Source of the DNA: Rivihabitans pingtungensis
GTDB taxonomy: Bacteria > Pseudomonadota > Gammaproteobacteria > Burkholderiales > Aquaspirillaceae
Length of the DNA stretch: 64,000 nucleotides
NCBI RefSeq assembly: GCF_003201855.1
Contig: NZ_QJKI01000001.1
Span: 248,001 to 312,000 of the forward strand
Direction: 5' to 3'
The notes beneath the pieces were generated by a model. That model made no database searches. It had not been told where the DNA came from and worked only from the letters and a program-made list of their open reading frames with translations. Both the position numbers and the translations under genes were made by a program. How positions within the stretch are numbered: the stretch's first letter is position 1; every line of letters begins with the position of its first letter. Of the stretch, positions 45,308-53,593 are shown in pieces.

Positions 45308-46312
45308 ATGACCGATTCGCTGGAAAACAAGACCCCCGCCACCGCTACCGCGACGGCCGCGCGCACTCGTCACCGGTCACAAGCCACAACGGACAAGGCG
45401 CACCAGCAACAGGAACACGCCGCCGAAGAAATCCGCGCCATCAGCGAGGCGCCCGTCGCCGTCCAGGTGGCCACCGCCCCGCACGGCAGCGACGAAGACA
45501 GCTCGTCCGCCCCGCTACCGGCTGACTACCCCTACAAGACCCGCATCCGCCGCGCTGATTACGAGCGGCAAAAACAAGCGCTGCAAGTTGAATTGCTCAA
45601 GGTGCAAAACTGGGTGAAAGAAACCGGCCAGCGCATTGTGATTCTGTTTGAAGGCCGCGATGCCGCCGGCAAGGGCGGCACCATCAAGCGCTATATGGAA
45701 CACCTCAATCCGCGCGGCGCGCGGGTGATCGCCCTGGAAAAACCCACCGAAATCGAACGTGGCCAGTGGTACTTCCAGCGCTATATCCAGCACCTGCCGT
45801 CGGCTGGCGAAATGGTGTTCTTCGACCGCTCCTGGTACAACCGCGCCGGCGTTGAGCGGGTGATGGGCTTTTGTACCCCCAGCGAATACCTGGAATTCAT
45901 GCGCCAGACCCCCGAGCTGGAGCGCATGCTGGTGAACAGCGGCATCCGCCTGTTCAAATACTGGTTCTCGGTGAACCGCGAAGAGCAGCTGCGCCGCTTT
46001 ATCTCGCGCCGTGATGATCCGCTCAAGCACTGGAAGCTCTCGCCGATCGACATCCAGTCGCTGGACAAATGGGACGACTACACCGCCGCCAAAAAGGCGA
46101 TGTTCTTCCACACCGACACCGCTGACGCGCCGTGGACGGTGATCAAGTCCGACGACAAGAAGCGTGCACGCCTGAACTGTCTGCGCCACTTCCTGTCCAC
46201 GCTGGACTACCCGAACAAAGACCCGAAAGTGGCCTGCCCGCCGGATCCGCTGCTGGTGGGCAATGCCTCGCACGTGCTGGAAGCCGACGAAACCCATATC
46301 GACCGCTTCTGA
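45308..46312 (+). CDS. ppk2: Polyphosphate kinase 2 (PPK2 family)
   Basis: Transfers phosphate between polyphosphate and nucleotides (ADP or GDP). 334 residues: an N-terminal about 70-residue Ala/Thr/Glu-rich, probably disordered extension, then the P-loop kinase core with Walker A GRDAAGKGG (116-124), MEHLNPRGARVIAL, the Walker B/lid region MVFFDRSWYNRAG, and KYWFSVNREEQ. Length and the single core domain fit class I PPK2. The long upstream open frame is spurious; AGGAAGG lies seven bases before ATG 45308. It complements ppx and phoU at 1-3.7 kb. Confidence 0.95.
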   Translation: MTDSLENKTPATATATAARTRHRSQATTDKAHQQQEHAAEEIRAISEAPVAVQVATAPHGSDEDSSSAPLPADYPYKTRIRRADYERQKQALQVELLKVQNWVKETGQRIVILFEGRDAAGKGGTIKRYMEHLNPRGARVIALEKPTEIERGQWYFQRYIQHLPSAGEMVFFDRSWYNRAGVERVMGFCTPSEYLEFMRQTPELERMLVNSGIRLFKYWFSVNREEQLRRFISRRDDPLKHWKLSPIDIQSLDKWDDYTAAKKAMFFHTDTADAPWTVIKSDDKKRARLNCLRHFLSTLDYPNKDPKVACPPDPLLVGNASHVLEADETHIDRF

Positions 46313-46328
46313 CGCGCTGCGTGCAGGC

Positions 46329-46361
46329 AAAAAAATCGGGCGGGGGAGTCATCCCCGCCCG
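46329..46361 (-). terminator. Intrinsic terminator of the minus-strand uptake operon
   Basis: Read on the minus strand: CGGGCGGGG-ATGACTC-CCCCGCCCG followed by ATTTTTTT. The T tract is on the minus side only, so it ends the operon running from 53172 to 46544. The hairpin may also affect ppk2, which stops 25 bases away on plus. A second dyad, ACGGCCTGT/ACAGGCCGT, sits at 46398-46439. Confidence 0.88.
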
Positions 46362-46543
46362 CGCCACGCCCCGCGCACTCGGCTCGGAAATCATCTGACG
46401 GCCTGTTGCCCATGTCTTACCGCATGGGGGACAGGCCGTGATCACGTGGGGCGGCGAAAAACCTACCACAGCAAGGCGCTTCATGGCTGGCGGGACAGCC
46501 GTTGTGCGCCCGCTTGCTGCACCACGGCCGCACCAGCTGTCTG

Positions 46544-47401
46544 TCAACGCGCCGGGCCGCTTGTTGTCAGCGCAAACACCCACGGCCCGCCGGCCTCACG
46601 GTCTGCCGCGCGCAAATCGGCCTGGCCGTGCGCGCTCAGCAGATAATCCGCCAGCCGCCGCGCCAGGCGGCGGCGCTCGGCATTGGCCGGGTGCGCCGGG
46701 CCGGGTTCGACCAGCACATACACCCGGCGCATGGCCGGATCGCCATGCAGCAGCACCTTCAGGCCATGGCTGGGCATCTTGCCGCTGGCCACTGGAATAT
46801 GTCCGACCACGGCATAAGCGCCCTGACGCGCGGCGCTGACCAGCACGGACTGTGGCGATTCGGCGTCGTCGTACAGTTGCTGGCGCGGGCCAGGGCGCAC
46901 GCCAGCGCGGCGGAACAGCGCCTGGGCAATGCTGAAGCTGCCGGGGTCGCGAAACGCCAATAAGGGCGCGTCGGCGGCAACAATCCGCGCCATCGCCGCC
47001 GCGCCATCCGCCGCCTGCGCCACGCCGGCCGGGTCATCCGCAGGGCCGACCAGCACATGCTCATTGGCCGCCCAGGCGCGCAGCGGCGCTGCCAGGCCGG
47101 CAGCCAGCAGCGCATAGCTTTCGTCGCTGCCATGAATCAGCATCAGGTCGGCGTCGCCACGGGCGAACACCGGCACAATGCCCTCCTTGGGCGCCGCCGC
47201 CACGGTGTCCACCCGCAGGCCGGCGCCCACAGCCGCCTTGTCGGCCAGCCGTGGCCATACCCCGCTTTGCAGCAAGCCGCCAACCACCGCCACCCGCACC
47301 ACAGGCCTGGCCGTGGCGCTTGGCGCTGGCGGCTGCGCGCCCGCCCATGTCGCCCAGACCAGCGCCAGCAGGCCGAGGCCGCTGCGCCAGGCCTTAAGCA
47401 T
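46544..47401 (-). CDS. TupA-like periplasmic substrate-binding protein
   Basis: 285 residues with a signal peptide (AWRSGLGLLALVWATWAGAQ). The PBP type II fold resembles tungstate/molybdate-binding TupA proteins: VRVAVVGGLLQSGVW at the start of the mature chain, FARGDADLMLIHGSDESYAL (in two parts), NEHVLVGPADDPAGV, FRDPGSFSIAQALF and GAYAVVGHIPVA. It overlaps the end of the haemoglobin gene by eight bases and is the last gene of the operon; no dedicated TupBC permease follows. Tungstate or molybdate is suggested by fold and by the upstream ModE-like sites, not proven. Confidence 0.8.
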   Translation of the reverse strand: MLKAWRSGLGLLALVWATWAGAQPPAPSATARPVVRVAVVGGLLQSGVWPRLADKAAVGAGLRVDTVAAAPKEGIVPVFARGDADLMLIHGSDESYALLAAGLAAPLRAWAANEHVLVGPADDPAGVAQAADGAAAMARIVAADAPLLAFRDPGSFSIAQALFRRAGVRPGPRQQLYDDAESPQSVLVSAARQGAYAVVGHIPVASGKMPSHGLKVLLHGDPAMRRVYVLVEPGPAHPANAERRRLARRLADYLLSAHGQADLRAADREAGGPWVFALTTSGPAR

Positions 47402-47954
47402 GACGCGCCGCCATCTCGGCATAGCCCCAGCGCGCCGGCTGCGCCTTGGTGGTGCGCCGGTTGATCATGCGCAGCGAGAAGGGCTCCATCCACGCCCAAT
47501 ATTCCTCGCGCACCGCCGCTGGCGCGGCGCAGTCAGCCAGCGCCTGCCACAGCAGGGTCAGCCAGACTTCGCGCGCCGCTTCGTCAATGGTGAACGGAAA
47601 ATGCCGGGTGCGCATGCAGGTGTGGCCGTGCGCCGGCGTGTATTGCGCCGCGCCGCCACAGGCCTCGACGACAAAATCGGCCACCCGCTCGACCAACTGG
47701 GCAAACTGCGCCGCATCCTGGGCAAACAGATGGCCGATGGCGCTCTGGCGCAGCAGCGCGTGATGCTGCGCCACCAACTGGCGCAGGCCGTGTTCGCCCA
47801 GCGCTTCGATCACCCGCAGGGACGGAAACGGCACTTCCGGCAAAATCAGTTCCGGCGCAGCGGGAACCCGCTTGCCCGGATGCGGGCCCGCCTGCTGCTG
47901 GCAGGCGCAGTGATGTTCGGCGGCCGGGGTCGGTGGGGAAGCGTGCTGACACAT
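47394..47954 (-). CDS. Group III truncated haemoglobin with Cys/His-rich N-terminal tail
   Basis: 186 residues. From about residue 40 the sequence reads as a 2-on-2 globin of group III: LVERVADFVVEACGG, then the RTRHFPFTI segment typical of the distal helix E region, and EVWLTLLWQAL in helix G. It has a 30-residue extension before the globin with CQHA, EHHCACQQQ and several His, which could bind metal. Placed between an ABC ATPase gene and a binding-protein gene; such a haem protein in a metal or oxyanion uptake operon is unexpected. Confidence 0.78.
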   Translation of the reverse strand: MCQHASPPTPAAEHHCACQQQAGPHPGKRVPAAPELILPEVPFPSLRVIEALGEHGLRQLVAQHHALLRQSAIGHLFAQDAAQFAQLVERVADFVVEACGGAAQYTPAHGHTCMRTRHFPFTIDEAAREVWLTLLWQALADCAAPAAVREEYWAWMEPFSLRMINRRTTKAQPARWGYAEMAARHA

Positions 47955-48026
47955 GGCGAGGCTCCTTCAGTCAAAAAACACAGTCAAACAGCAATGTAAA
48001 AAATCAGACCAACAGCGTCAGCGAGA

Positions 48027-48773
48027 TCAGCGTGCGCTCAGCAGGCGCTGTTCGTCCTCATTCAACCCATACAGCCTGGCCACCGCGGCCTCGGTCAGCA
48101 CCTCGGCGGGCGCGCCGTCGGCGTCTATCCGGCCGTCGGCCAGCAGCGCCACCCGGTCGGCGGCCTGGCGGGCGTGGTCGGGGTGATGGGTGGTGAACAG
48201 CACGCCATGGCCGGCCTGGGCCAGCCGGCGCATGCGCGCCAGCAAGCGCAACTGGCCGCCGTAGTCCAGGCCATTGCTGGGTTCGTCAAACACCAGCAGC
48301 CGCGCGCCCTGCGCCAGCGCGCGGGCAATCAGCACCCGCTGACGCTCGCCGCCAGATAGCTCGGTGTAGCGCCGCTCGGCCAGCGCGGTCAGTTCCAGCT
48401 CGGCCAGCGCGACGTCGGCGGCGTGCAGGTCGGCGCGGCTGGGGGCGGCCAGCAGGCCATGGCTGGGCAAGCGCCCCAGCAGCACCACCTCGCGCACCCG
48501 ATACGGAAACGGCGCTTGGTGCAGCTGCGGCACATAGGCCAGCTCGCGCGCCAGCGCCCGTCGCGGCCAGGCGGATAACGGGCGTTCGTGCAGGCGCACC
48601 TCACCGCCAGTCGGGCGCAGCAGGCCCAGCAACAGGCGCAGCAGCGTGCTCTTGCCAGCGCCATTGCCGCCCAGCAGCGCCAGCACTTCGCCAGGGCGCA
48701 CAGTCAGGTTCACGCCTTGCAACACGGTGCGGGCGCGGTAGGCAAAGCGCAGGTCATGGGCGCGCAGCGTCAT
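48027..48773 (-). CDS. FecE/BtuD-type ABC transporter ATPase
   Basis: 248 residues. Walker A GGNGAGKSTLL (about 34-44), Q-loop in YVPQLHQAPF, signature LSGGERQRVLIARAL, Walker B LLVFDEPSNGLD and switch His in TTHHPDHA. Start MTLRAHDLRF at 48773 overlaps the permease stop (ATGA); the longer open frame upstream is a shadow of the permease. Energises the importer with the next two genes. Confidence 0.93.
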   Translation of the reverse strand: MTLRAHDLRFAYRARTVLQGVNLTVRPGEVLALLGGNGAGKSTLLRLLLGLLRPTGGEVRLHERPLSAWPRRALARELAYVPQLHQAPFPYRVREVVLLGRLPSHGLLAAPSRADLHAADVALAELELTALAERRYTELSGGERQRVLIARALAQGARLLVFDEPSNGLDYGGQLRLLARMRRLAQAGHGVLFTTHHPDHARQAADRVALLADGRIDADGAPAEVLTEAAVARLYGLNEDEQRLLSAR

Positions 48774-49840
48774 GCCGTCCACCCATGGCGGGCGCGGCGC
48801 AGCACCAGCACAAAGGCCGGGATGCCCAGCAGTTCGGTGAGGATGCCCAGCGGGATTTCCGTGGTGGTCAGCGTGCGCGCCAGGCCATCGGCACACAGCA
48901 GAAAAATCGCCCCCAGGCAGGCGCTGACTGGCAGCAGCCGGGCATTGCCGGGCCCGGCCAATAACCGCGCCAAATGTGGAATCAGCAGCCCCACCCAGCC
49001 GATCATGCCGGCCAGCGACACAGTCAGCGCCGAAGCCAACGTGGCCAGGGCAATCACCCCATAGCGCAGCGCGCGCACCGGCACGCCCAGGCTGCGCGCT
49101 TCGTCGTCGCCCATGCTCAATGCGTCCAGCCCGCGTCCGCACAGACACATCGCCAGCATGGCCAACAGCATCGGCGGCCCCAGCCGCGCCAGGTCGTCCA
49201 GATTGGCCATGGCCAGGCTGCCCATCAGCCAGTAAACAATCGCCGGCAGCTGGTTGTAGGGGTCGGCCAGGTATTTGCTGATGGACAGGATGGCGGTGAA
49301 CAAGGCGCCGCTGATCATGCCGCCCAGCACCAGGGTGATCAGTGAGCCGCCGCACCAACTGGCCAGCAGCACGCCCAGCAGCACCGCCGCGCCGCCCAGG
49401 GCAAACGCGCCCAACTGCACCAGCCGCCAGTCGCCGCCATACAGCATGCCCAGCGCCGCGCCGGCCGCCGCGCCCGCCAGCACGCCCAGCAAGTCGGGCG
49501 ACACCAGCGGATTGCGAAACACCGCCTGATACGCCGCGCCCGAACACGCCAGCGCCGAGCCCACCAGCACGGCGGTGAGCACGCGCGGCAGGCGGATGTC
49601 GATGATGAGATTGTCCAGCAAGGCCAAGCGCGCAGGCGGCAGGCTCAGCCAGCCCAGCTTGGCCAGCGCATAGCCCAGCACCTCAGTTGGCGGCAGCGGA
49701 AAACGGCCAATGCCCAGCGCCAGCAGCATGGCCAGTGGGGTGGCCAGCGCCAGCAGGGCCGGCAAGCTCGCGCGGCAGAGGCCGCGCCAACGCCGCGCCA
49801 GGCCAGCCGGCAGGGCGGGATTACTGAAACAGGCGGTCAA
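48770..49840 (-). CDS. FecCD-family ABC transporter permease
   Basis: 356-residue type II importer permease with about ten helices. Family motifs: RLPRVLTAVLVGSALACSGAAYQ (in parts), FRNPLVSPDLLGVLAGAAAG, and GMIGWVGLLIPHLARLLAG near the ATPase-coupling loop. The family covers Fe-siderophore, haem, B12 and, in the MolBCA case, molybdate/tungstate importers. Overlaps the binding-protein gene by 20 bases. Confidence 0.93.
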   Translation of the reverse strand: MTACFSNPALPAGLARRWRGLCRASLPALLALATPLAMLLALGIGRFPLPPTEVLGYALAKLGWLSLPPARLALLDNLIIDIRLPRVLTAVLVGSALACSGAAYQAVFRNPLVSPDLLGVLAGAAAGAALGMLYGGDWRLVQLGAFALGGAAVLLGVLLASWCGGSLITLVLGGMISGALFTAILSISKYLADPYNQLPAIVYWLMGSLAMANLDDLARLGPPMLLAMLAMCLCGRGLDALSMGDDEARSLGVPVRALRYGVIALATLASALTVSLAGMIGWVGLLIPHLARLLAGPGNARLLPVSACLGAIFLLCADGLARTLTTTEIPLGILTELLGIPAFVLVLRRARHGWTA

Positions 49841-50855
49841 TGTCTTGCTCCGTCAGGCTCACCCCCAGCACCTGCTGATAAAACGCCCGGGTGTGCGCCA
49901 GCCGGTCAAACGGCAGTTGCTTGGGGTAGAACAGCCCGGCCAGCCACTGCACGCCCAGCACGCGCATCAGCGACGGCGGACGGTCGATCCAGTTGTGCGG
50001 CCAGCGCGGCACGCTGTACACCCGGCCGGCGCGCACGGCTTTCACCTGCCGCCAGCGCGGGTCTTGCGCCACCACGCGGGCAAACTGGGCGTCCTGGGCG
50101 ATGATGATGTCCGGGGCAAAGGCCAGCACCTGCTCCAGGCTGACTTTTTCCATGCCGGTGTGGTCCTTGGGCTGGCAGCGGTAGACGTTATAACCGCCGG
50201 CCAGCTCAATGGCTTCGGTGTGAAACGACTGATGGCAATCGGTGGCCAGGCCGTCCGGGCCTTCGGCGTAATACACCCGTGGGCGCTGCTCCAGCGGAAT
50301 GCGCGCAGTGACTTGCGCCACCTTGGCCAGCGGCGCTTCCACCAGACGGGCCAGCGTTTCGCCGCGCGCCGGCTGGCCCAGCAGCCGGCCGGTGTAGCGC
50401 AGCGCTGCCGGCCAGTCGGCCAGCGTGTCCAGCTGGATGAACACCACGGGCAGGCCAATCTTGGCAAACGCCGCTTCAATGCGGGCCTGGTCAATAAACG
50501 GGCTCTTCCAGGCCAGGGCAATGTCCGGCTGCATGGCCAGCACAGCTTCCGGGTTCATTTGCTGGCCCATGCCGAAAATGCCGCCCACCACCGGCAGTCC
50601 GCGCAGGCGGGGCGGAAAATAGCGCTGGCCCTCGGCCGGAATCGGAAAGCTCAGGCCAATCATCTTGTCTGGCGCCAGGCTGTGCAGCAGCACATTCAGC
50701 GGCGGCGCGGCGCCAAACACCCGCTCGATATGGTCAGGCGCCTGCACGCGCCGGCCGACCATATCCACCACTTCGGCGGCCTGGGCGCTGGCGGCCAGCG
50801 CCAGACTCAGCGCGCCCCAGCTCAGCCGCCGCCAGGCGTCAATCATTCGTGTCAT
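49821..50855 (-). CDS. FecB/BtuF-like periplasmic binding protein
   Basis: 344 residues: signal peptide (to SAQA), then a two-lobed type III binding protein linked by a long helix. Seen: VVDMVGRRVQAPDHIERV, NPEAVLAMQPDIAL, VFIQLDTLADWPAAL, CHQSFHTEAIELAGGYNVY and LEQVLAFAPDIIIAQDAQF. GGAG lies upstream of ATG 50855. The ligand is not evident from sequence. With the FecCD permease and ATPase it forms a complete importer downstream of a TonB receptor. Confidence 0.92.
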   Translation of the reverse strand: MTRMIDAWRRLSWGALSLALAASAQAAEVVDMVGRRVQAPDHIERVFGAAPPLNVLLHSLAPDKMIGLSFPIPAEGQRYFPPRLRGLPVVGGIFGMGQQMNPEAVLAMQPDIALAWKSPFIDQARIEAAFAKIGLPVVFIQLDTLADWPAALRYTGRLLGQPARGETLARLVEAPLAKVAQVTARIPLEQRPRVYYAEGPDGLATDCHQSFHTEAIELAGGYNVYRCQPKDHTGMEKVSLEQVLAFAPDIIIAQDAQFARVVAQDPRWRQVKAVRAGRVYSVPRWPHNWIDRPPSLMRVLGVQWLAGLFYPKQLPFDRLAHTRAFYQQVLGVSLTEQDIDRLFQ

Positions 50856-50871
50856 CAGTCATTCTCCGGGA

Positions 50872-50964
50872 TAACGCCGCTCACCACGCCCGCGCCACAC
50901 GTCGAGCCCGGCATGCTGTTTCAGCCAGCACAGGGGAACAGGCCGGGATGGTGAGCGACGCTTA
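50872..50964 (-). repeat. Stop-associated repeat (family 2), copy g, ends conserved only
   Basis: The ends match the family (TAACGCCGCTCACCA on the left, GGTGAGCGACGC then TTA on the right), but the interior is diverged and has no recognisable GTACGGCAAGG core. The right TTA is the stop (TAA) of the TonB receptor gene; the left end is just upstream of the ribosome site of the binding-protein gene. Confidence 0.6.
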
Positions 50965-53172
50965 GAAGGTCAGCTTGACCTTGCCCACCACCGTGCGCGG
51001 CGCGCCGGGGTAGTAGATGGCGCCATTGCTGGTGGTGTTGATTTCGCTGGTGCTGATCTGGCCGATATAGCGGCGATCAAACACATTCAACACGCTCAGG
51101 CCCAGCTCCCAGCCGCCCCAGCGCGCCTTGCCGGCATAGCTGAAGTTCAGGTCGGCGGTGAGATAGCCGGGCAGCCGCTCGGTGTAGGTGCTGGTGCCCC
51201 AGCGCGAACCGATATAGTTGACGCTGGGGGCGACGGTCAGCCCCTGCCACTGCCAGGCCGCGCCCAGATTGGCCATCCAGCGCGGCACATCGGGCAATTG
51301 CTTGCCCTGCACCGGCAGCCAGGCGCCGTTATTGGTGCGCACGTCTTCGCTGAATTGCGACCGGCTGTAAGACAGCGCGCCAAACAGGCGCAGCCCGCTC
51401 AGCGGGGTGAGGCCGGCCGACAGTTGCAGGCCATAGCCGCGGGTCTGGCCGATGTTCTGCGAATACACCGTGCGGGTTTGCTCGCTGTAGACATTCACCC
51501 CCTTATTGCGCGAGCGGCTGAAATACAGCGTCGGCTCCAGGTAGGCGCGTTCTGCTTGCCAGCGCAGGCCCAGGTCCAGCTTGGTGCTGAGCTCGGGCTT
51601 GAGCTGGTCCCAGTACTGCTGGCTGGTGGTGATGGCGCCGGACGGCGCCTGGTTGTAGGCGTCAAACGACGGCGCGCCGATGGTGCGGCCCAGGCTGGCG
51701 CGCGCTTGCAGTTGTGGGGTGAGCTGGTAGGCCGCGCCCAGTTGCGGCAGCCAGTAGGCCAGCGTGCGGCCACTGACGCTGCGCGCGGCATTGCGGCTGG
51801 CCAGGCTGTAAGCCTGGTCGGCGGAGACGTCCCAAGTGCTGTTGGCGCCGACGGTATAGGCGTCGATCGACGGCAGGGTTTCCCGCGCGTAGCGCAGGCC
51901 GCCCTGCACGGTCAGCGGGCCGGCCTGGTGCAGCGCGCTCAGATAAAAGCTGTGGAATTCATGGCGGTCCACGGTTTTCGACAGCATGGCCCAGCGGTCA
52001 AATTGCAGGCTGCCATTGCGGATCACATACTGTGTGCGCGTGGTCGGCGGCCCCGGCGGCTCGGTGGAGGTCCAGCTGTGGCCCAGTTTGATTTCGGTGT
52101 CGCCCCACAGCCCGCGCAATTCGCTGTTGACGCCATAGGTGGTGTGGTCGATCAGCCATTTCAGCACCTGGGTGTCGGTGCTGCCGGCGTACAGGTAGTA
52201 GCCTTGCTCGCGGCTGTAAAACGGCTTGATGCTCAGGCTCAGCGTCGGGCTGAAGGTGTAATTCAGCTCGGCCAGCAGCGCTTCGTTGCGAAAATCCTGG
52301 CGGTTGTAGTCGTAGTGCAGGGCGGAGTTGCGGTTGTTGGGGTAGTCACTGCGGTAATAGGCGTCCAGATTGGTGGCCTGGCTGTAGGTGAGCGCTTGAT
52401 AGTTGTGCTGGGATTGCTCATTGCGCGCATACCACAGCTTGAGGTTCAGCGGCCCCAGCGCCTGGCTGAGGCCAAATTCCAGATTGTCGCGGTTGCCCGG
52501 CGCCTGGCCGTTGCCACGCCATTTATTGGCGCGGGTGTCCGAGGCCGAGATGAAAAACGCCGTGCCGCTGGCCAGTTGGCCGCTGTCGGCGCGGGCAAAT
52601 ACCCGCTGAAAGCGTTCTGAGCCCATGCTGAACGACAGCTCACCGCCCGCCTCGCGGCGCGGCCATAACAATTGGCTGTCCAGCGCACCATAGCTATTGA
52701 ACAAGCCGGCCTGGTCGGCTGCCAGCGCGCCCTGGGCAAAGGTCAGGCTGACCAGGTTTTCCCGATCAAACAAAAACAGATAACCCGGCCCTGGCCCCGG
52801 CCCGTTCAGCGCCAGGCCTTCCACCGTGCCGGATACGCCATGGGTGCTGACTTCGCCGCGCACGCGCATGCCTTTTTGGCCGCCTTGCATATTGTTCAGG
52901 CCGTAGGCGTCCACCGGGGTGATTTTCACGCCGGGCAGGTCAGCCAAGTTCAGGTAGGGGTTGGTTCCGCCGGGGTTGCCAAACGCGCCCAGCGCCTCGC
53001 CGCCAACGCGGTAAACCGTGCTGGGCGTGACGCGTTCTGGTTTCAGCCAACCGTCTTCAGCGGAGGCAGAGACTTCCACCACCGGCAGGGTGGTCACTTC
53101 AGCGGCCAGGCTGGGCGCGCACAGGCTGGCGAGCAGGCAGGGCAGCAGTTTGCGGCGCATTGGGGGTGTCAT
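50962..53172 (-). CDS. TonB-dependent receptor of the ModE-associated uptake operon
   Basis: 736 residues: signal peptide ending SLAAE, a TonB-box-like stretch (TLPVVEVSASA), plug domain (NPYLNLADLPGVKI, GMRVRGEVSTHGV) and barrel, ending with the usual aromatic terminal strand (VGKVKLTF). GAGAGGAA precedes ATG 53172. It is first in an operon with the FecB-, FecC- and FecE-type genes, a truncated haemoglobin and a TupA-like protein. Two 26-bp dyads upstream resemble ModE sites, so the ligand may be molybdate, tungstate or a complex of them; iron or nickel chelates remain possible. Confidence 0.92.
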   Translation of the reverse strand: MTPPMRRKLLPCLLASLCAPSLAAEVTTLPVVEVSASAEDGWLKPERVTPSTVYRVGGEALGAFGNPGGTNPYLNLADLPGVKITPVDAYGLNNMQGGQKGMRVRGEVSTHGVSGTVEGLALNGPGPGPGYLFLFDRENLVSLTFAQGALAADQAGLFNSYGALDSQLLWPRREAGGELSFSMGSERFQRVFARADSGQLASGTAFFISASDTRANKWRGNGQAPGNRDNLEFGLSQALGPLNLKLWYARNEQSQHNYQALTYSQATNLDAYYRSDYPNNRNSALHYDYNRQDFRNEALLAELNYTFSPTLSLSIKPFYSREQGYYLYAGSTDTQVLKWLIDHTTYGVNSELRGLWGDTEIKLGHSWTSTEPPGPPTTRTQYVIRNGSLQFDRWAMLSKTVDRHEFHSFYLSALHQAGPLTVQGGLRYARETLPSIDAYTVGANSTWDVSADQAYSLASRNAARSVSGRTLAYWLPQLGAAYQLTPQLQARASLGRTIGAPSFDAYNQAPSGAITTSQQYWDQLKPELSTKLDLGLRWQAERAYLEPTLYFSRSRNKGVNVYSEQTRTVYSQNIGQTRGYGLQLSAGLTPLSGLRLFGALSYSRSQFSEDVRTNNGAWLPVQGKQLPDVPRWMANLGAAWQWQGLTVAPSVNYIGSRWGTSTYTERLPGYLTADLNFSYAGKARWGGWELGLSVLNVFDRRYIGQISTSEINTTSNGAIYYPGAPRTVVGKVKLTF

Positions 53173-53220
53173 GGGCCAGGGTTCCTCTCAAGCGTGTCAT
53201 CCGGGGATTGCCCGCAGTAT

Positions 53221-53246
53221 TCGTCATGTAAATGTTTATATATCGA
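53221..53246. promoter_or_regulatory. ModE-like operator, site 1
   Basis: TCG-T-CATGTA-N6-TATATA-T-CGA. The ModE consensus as I recall it is TCG-N-TATATA-N6-TATATA-N-CGA; the right half is perfect, the left has two changes, and the spacing is exact. Centred about 62 bases upstream of the TonB receptor ATG, and the TATATA overlaps a possible -10 with TTGAGC upstream, consistent with repression. Confidence 0.65.
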
Positions 53247-53356
53247 CGAACGGGCAACGACAGCTCAAGAGCACGCAAGAGCCAGGCCAATGGTTAATTT
53301 TGCTTAAAGCACCTTGAAATCAGCGTTTTGCTGATAGCCCAACAAAGCGAAGGGAT

Positions 53357-53382
53357 TCGTTATGTCATCTTGACTACAACGA
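53357..53382. promoter_or_regulatory. ModE-like operator, site 2 (weaker)
   Basis: TCG-T-TATGTC-N6-ACTACA-A-CGA, the same 26-base geometry as site 1 and extended to ATTCGTT...AACGAAT arms, but the TATATA parts are degenerate. It lies just outside the stop of the anti-sigma gene. Confidence 0.45.
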
Positions 53383-53392
53383 ATGTCAGCTA

Positions 53393-53593
53393 TCAGTCAG
53401 AAGAGTCACCCGGGTCTTCTGTGTGCCCAGGGGTGAACTGGCGGCAGGCGCGGTGCAGAAAATCCAGCTGCTGCTGATAAGCACGGCAGCCAGTGCAATA
53501 GCCCAGATGCACGCGCAGGCCCAGGCGTTCGCGAAAGCTGAGCGGGCGGTCCTGGCGCAGCGACAGCAGCCAGGTGGCGTGTTTGCAGTTCAT
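53393..53593 (-). CDS. Zinc-finger anti-sigma factor-like protein
   Basis: 66 residues from MNCKHATWLL (53593), overlapping the stop of the sigma gene (ATGA). The HLGYCTGC motif with an upstream Cys/His (CKHA) is the HCC zinc-binding pattern of zf-HC2 anti-sigma domains. No membrane helix, so it would be cytosolic. The pair probably forms a sigma/anti-sigma switch. Confidence 0.85.
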   Translation of the reverse strand: MNCKHATWLLSLRQDRPLSFRERLGLRVHLGYCTGCRAYQQQLDFLHRACRQFTPGHTEDPGDSSD

